From the NCBI GenBank assembly GCA_965237785.1, contig OZ250159.1, forward strand, positions 4,216,001-4,280,000: DNA of 64,000 nucleotides, in the 5' to 3' direction. The notes beneath the pieces are model-generated. The model worked only from the letters and a program-made list of their open reading frames with translations, was not told where the DNA came from and made no database searches. The first letter of the stretch is position 1, and each line of letters starts with the position of its first letter. A program made the translations under genes and the position numbers. Positions 62,933 through 64,000 of this stretch are shown in pieces. This stretch comes from UBA6522 sp965237785 (GTDB lineage Bacteria; Pseudomonadota; Gammaproteobacteria; Steroidobacterales; Rariloculaceae).

Positions 62933-63130
62933 TCAACGACGGCGAGGCGGCTCGCGCATGAAACGCGTCGCCTGCCCGGCGTCGCAGTCGAAGGGCGAAA
63001 AATCCAGGTGCGGTGCGTGGTGCCACAGCAGCGTGCCCGTAAAGGGCTCGGCGAGGAATTCGGGGTCGTTCAAAACGAAGTCGATCGCAATGCGTGTGCC
63101 GTCCTCGCTCAGCGTGTACCGTGTCGGTAT
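62933..63130 (-). pseudogene. C-terminal fragment of an uncharacterised protein
   Basis: The minus strand reads YTLSEDGTRIAIDFVLNDPE, then FTGTLLWHHAPHLDFSPFDC before a stop. The sequence has the feel of a real beta-rich protein end found in proteobacterial hypothetical proteins, but no start exists. The frame is cut at an AT-rich junction near 63130. Confidence 0.55.
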
Positions 63131-63139
63131 GTTACGTTT

Positions 63140-63162
63140 TTGATATTATTGTTTTATATCAA
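63140..63162 (+). repeat. AT-rich inverted repeat at a composition junction
   Basis: TTGATAT (63140-63146) and ATATCAA (63156-63162) form a 7-base inverted repeat with a 9-base loop in strongly AT-rich DNA, next to the truncated gene at 62933-63130. Confidence 0.6.
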
Positions 63163-63405
63163 TAATTTATTTGACATAGAAAACATTCCGTAATCATTCT
63201 GAAAGCGGACTCGTTCCAATCCAAGCGTATTCCTGCGCAAGCCTGTCGGCCCGGTCGGCACTGGTGCCCGATACCCGTTCGGTTCTCGTGGGATCGCTGG
63301 GTTTATGCGCGTGAAACTTTCCGGAATTGCTCGCCCAGCCTGCGATTCTGCTCGCCCCATGTACCGGCGGACAAACGCGTACTATAGTCCCGTCTCACCG
63401 GTTGA
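63163..63405. other. Region without a recognised gene
   Basis: About 240 bases between the AT-rich repeat and the small gene at 63406. Positions 63269-63297 resemble 47971-47999 in the opposite orientation. No family-like frame was seen. Confidence 0.4.
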
Positions 63406-63591
63406 TCAGGTGGCTTGGGTATAGATCGTCGCCAGCCTGACAGGCTTGTCGAGAGTGCCGATCGGTCGAATTACTTCTTCAGGTGGCGGTAGGTACGTTA
63501 GGCGTTTGAAAGTATGCCACATGTCGAATGCTGACTCGTAATCTTGGAATGTCAAGGGAATCCCGCCAATGGTCAATTCGTAAATCATCAC
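63406..63591 (-). CDS. Small hypothetical protein
   Basis: A 61-residue frame, GTG or ATG start (63591 or 63588), coupled by GTGA to the stop of the upstream small membrane gene. It begins MIYELTIGGIPLTFQDYESA and has an aromatic central part. No family was recognised. The overlap with its neighbour is the main sign that it is real. Confidence 0.5.
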   Translation of the reverse strand: MMIYELTIGGIPLTFQDYESAFDMWHTFKRLTYLPPPEEVIRPIGTLDKPVRLATIYTQAT

Positions 63592-63941
63592 TTGACCTCC
63601 TGATCTTCAGATGAATCCCGGATCAATCCAGCCTCATTGATATCGTTCATCAGGTACGTTCGAATCTCCTGTATGTCTGCCCAATTTTCGTCATGGGCAA
63701 CATTCATATCCGCTCGAATCTCCGCCCGAATGCTATTGTGCCTGCATACTATCAGACCAACCAATGCGTCGCCTACGCCAATAACAGTCCCGTACAGACC
63801 AAGGATTGGCCACGATTCCTCGCTTATGACCGTAGTCAGTGCCCAGCACCTTTGTAGAATTAATAATACATTGACCCAAGAAAATAGTTTTTGGGCTTCA
63901 CTTGTTCCCAAGTCTTTTGGGCCACTCAGTTTCGTAAGCAA
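63588..63941 (-). CDS. Small membrane protein of unknown function
   Basis: A 117-residue frame with a hydrophobic stretch (SWPILGLYGTVIGVGDALVG) near residues 43-62, preceded by a weaker one, and a charged C-terminal helix rich in Asp, Glu and Arg. One helix in the membrane with a soluble tail is likely. No family was recognised. It probably forms a two-gene unit with the overlapping 61-residue gene, in AT-richer DNA at the window edge. Confidence 0.5.
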   Translation of the reverse strand: MLTKLSGPKDLGTSEAQKLFSWVNVLLILQRCWALTTVISEESWPILGLYGTVIGVGDALVGLIVCRHNSIRAEIRADMNVAHDENWADIQEIRTYLMNDINEAGLIRDSSEDQEVK

Positions 63942-64000
63942 ACCGCATATTGATTGATTCTAAATCTAGCGCGTTCAGACCCTTTCCTGTCGTTTTCGTT

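Overview
The window looks like chromosomal DNA of a high-G+C Gram-negative bacterium, most plausibly an uncultured gammaproteobacterium. The basis is lipid A/Kdo genes, a TonB-dependent receptor, the arginine-decarboxylase route to putrescine, AlgH/YqgE and a PA0069-type radical SAM protein. The taxonomic call is inference from gene content. No rRNA, tRNA or CRISPR array was seen.

Left part (1-18.4 kb, high G+C): a partial membrane-fused spermidine-synthase-like gene, a VapBC-type pair, a YugP-type Zn protease, a Bcr/CflA exporter, an M28 lipoprotein peptidase and AlgH/YqgE. A tight polyamine operon follows: agmatine deiminase (frameshifted), a deoxyhypusine-synthase-like enzyme, SpeA and AguB. 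It runs into a giant UvrA-like protein of 1845 aa that is two UvrA proteins in one chain.

Middle part (about 18.4-40.0 kb, visibly lower G+C): a catabolic island. An IclR regulator is followed by DUF169, a three-subunit molybdenum hydroxylase, a CoxG-like protein, a hydantoinase-like cyclic amidohydrolase, a carbamoylase-like nitrilase, all four subunits of heterotetrameric sarcosine oxidase (B, D, A, G) and a frameshifted MmgE/PrpD gene. This order suggests a route from an N-methylated cyclic ureide such as N-methylhydantoin, through N-carbamoylsarcosine, to sarcosine, glycine and a folate-bound C1 unit. After a secreted amidohydrolase flanked by gene fragments, a cobS-cobT-cobW trio without cobN closes the island.

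Scar region (40-48 kb): a radical SAM gene, a second VapBC pair, and a TonB-dependent receptor cut by a 1951-bp IS1634-like element with 6-bp target duplications. The receptor plug is fused to scraps of an arylsulfotransferase-like gene and a Toprim/DUF7146-like gene. A secreted metallo-beta-lactamase-fold hydrolase follows.

Right part (48-64 kb, high G+C): a thermonuclease-like protein, DUF1015, a MaoC hydratase, a sulfoquinovose synthase (SQD1/SqdB) with a glycosyltransferase, a double-length Kdo transferase, an S1/P1 nuclease, TrxB, the SAM cycle genes metK-(PfkB kinase)-ahcY, and an SLC13 transporter. The right edge holds a truncated gene, an AT-rich junction and two small unknown genes.
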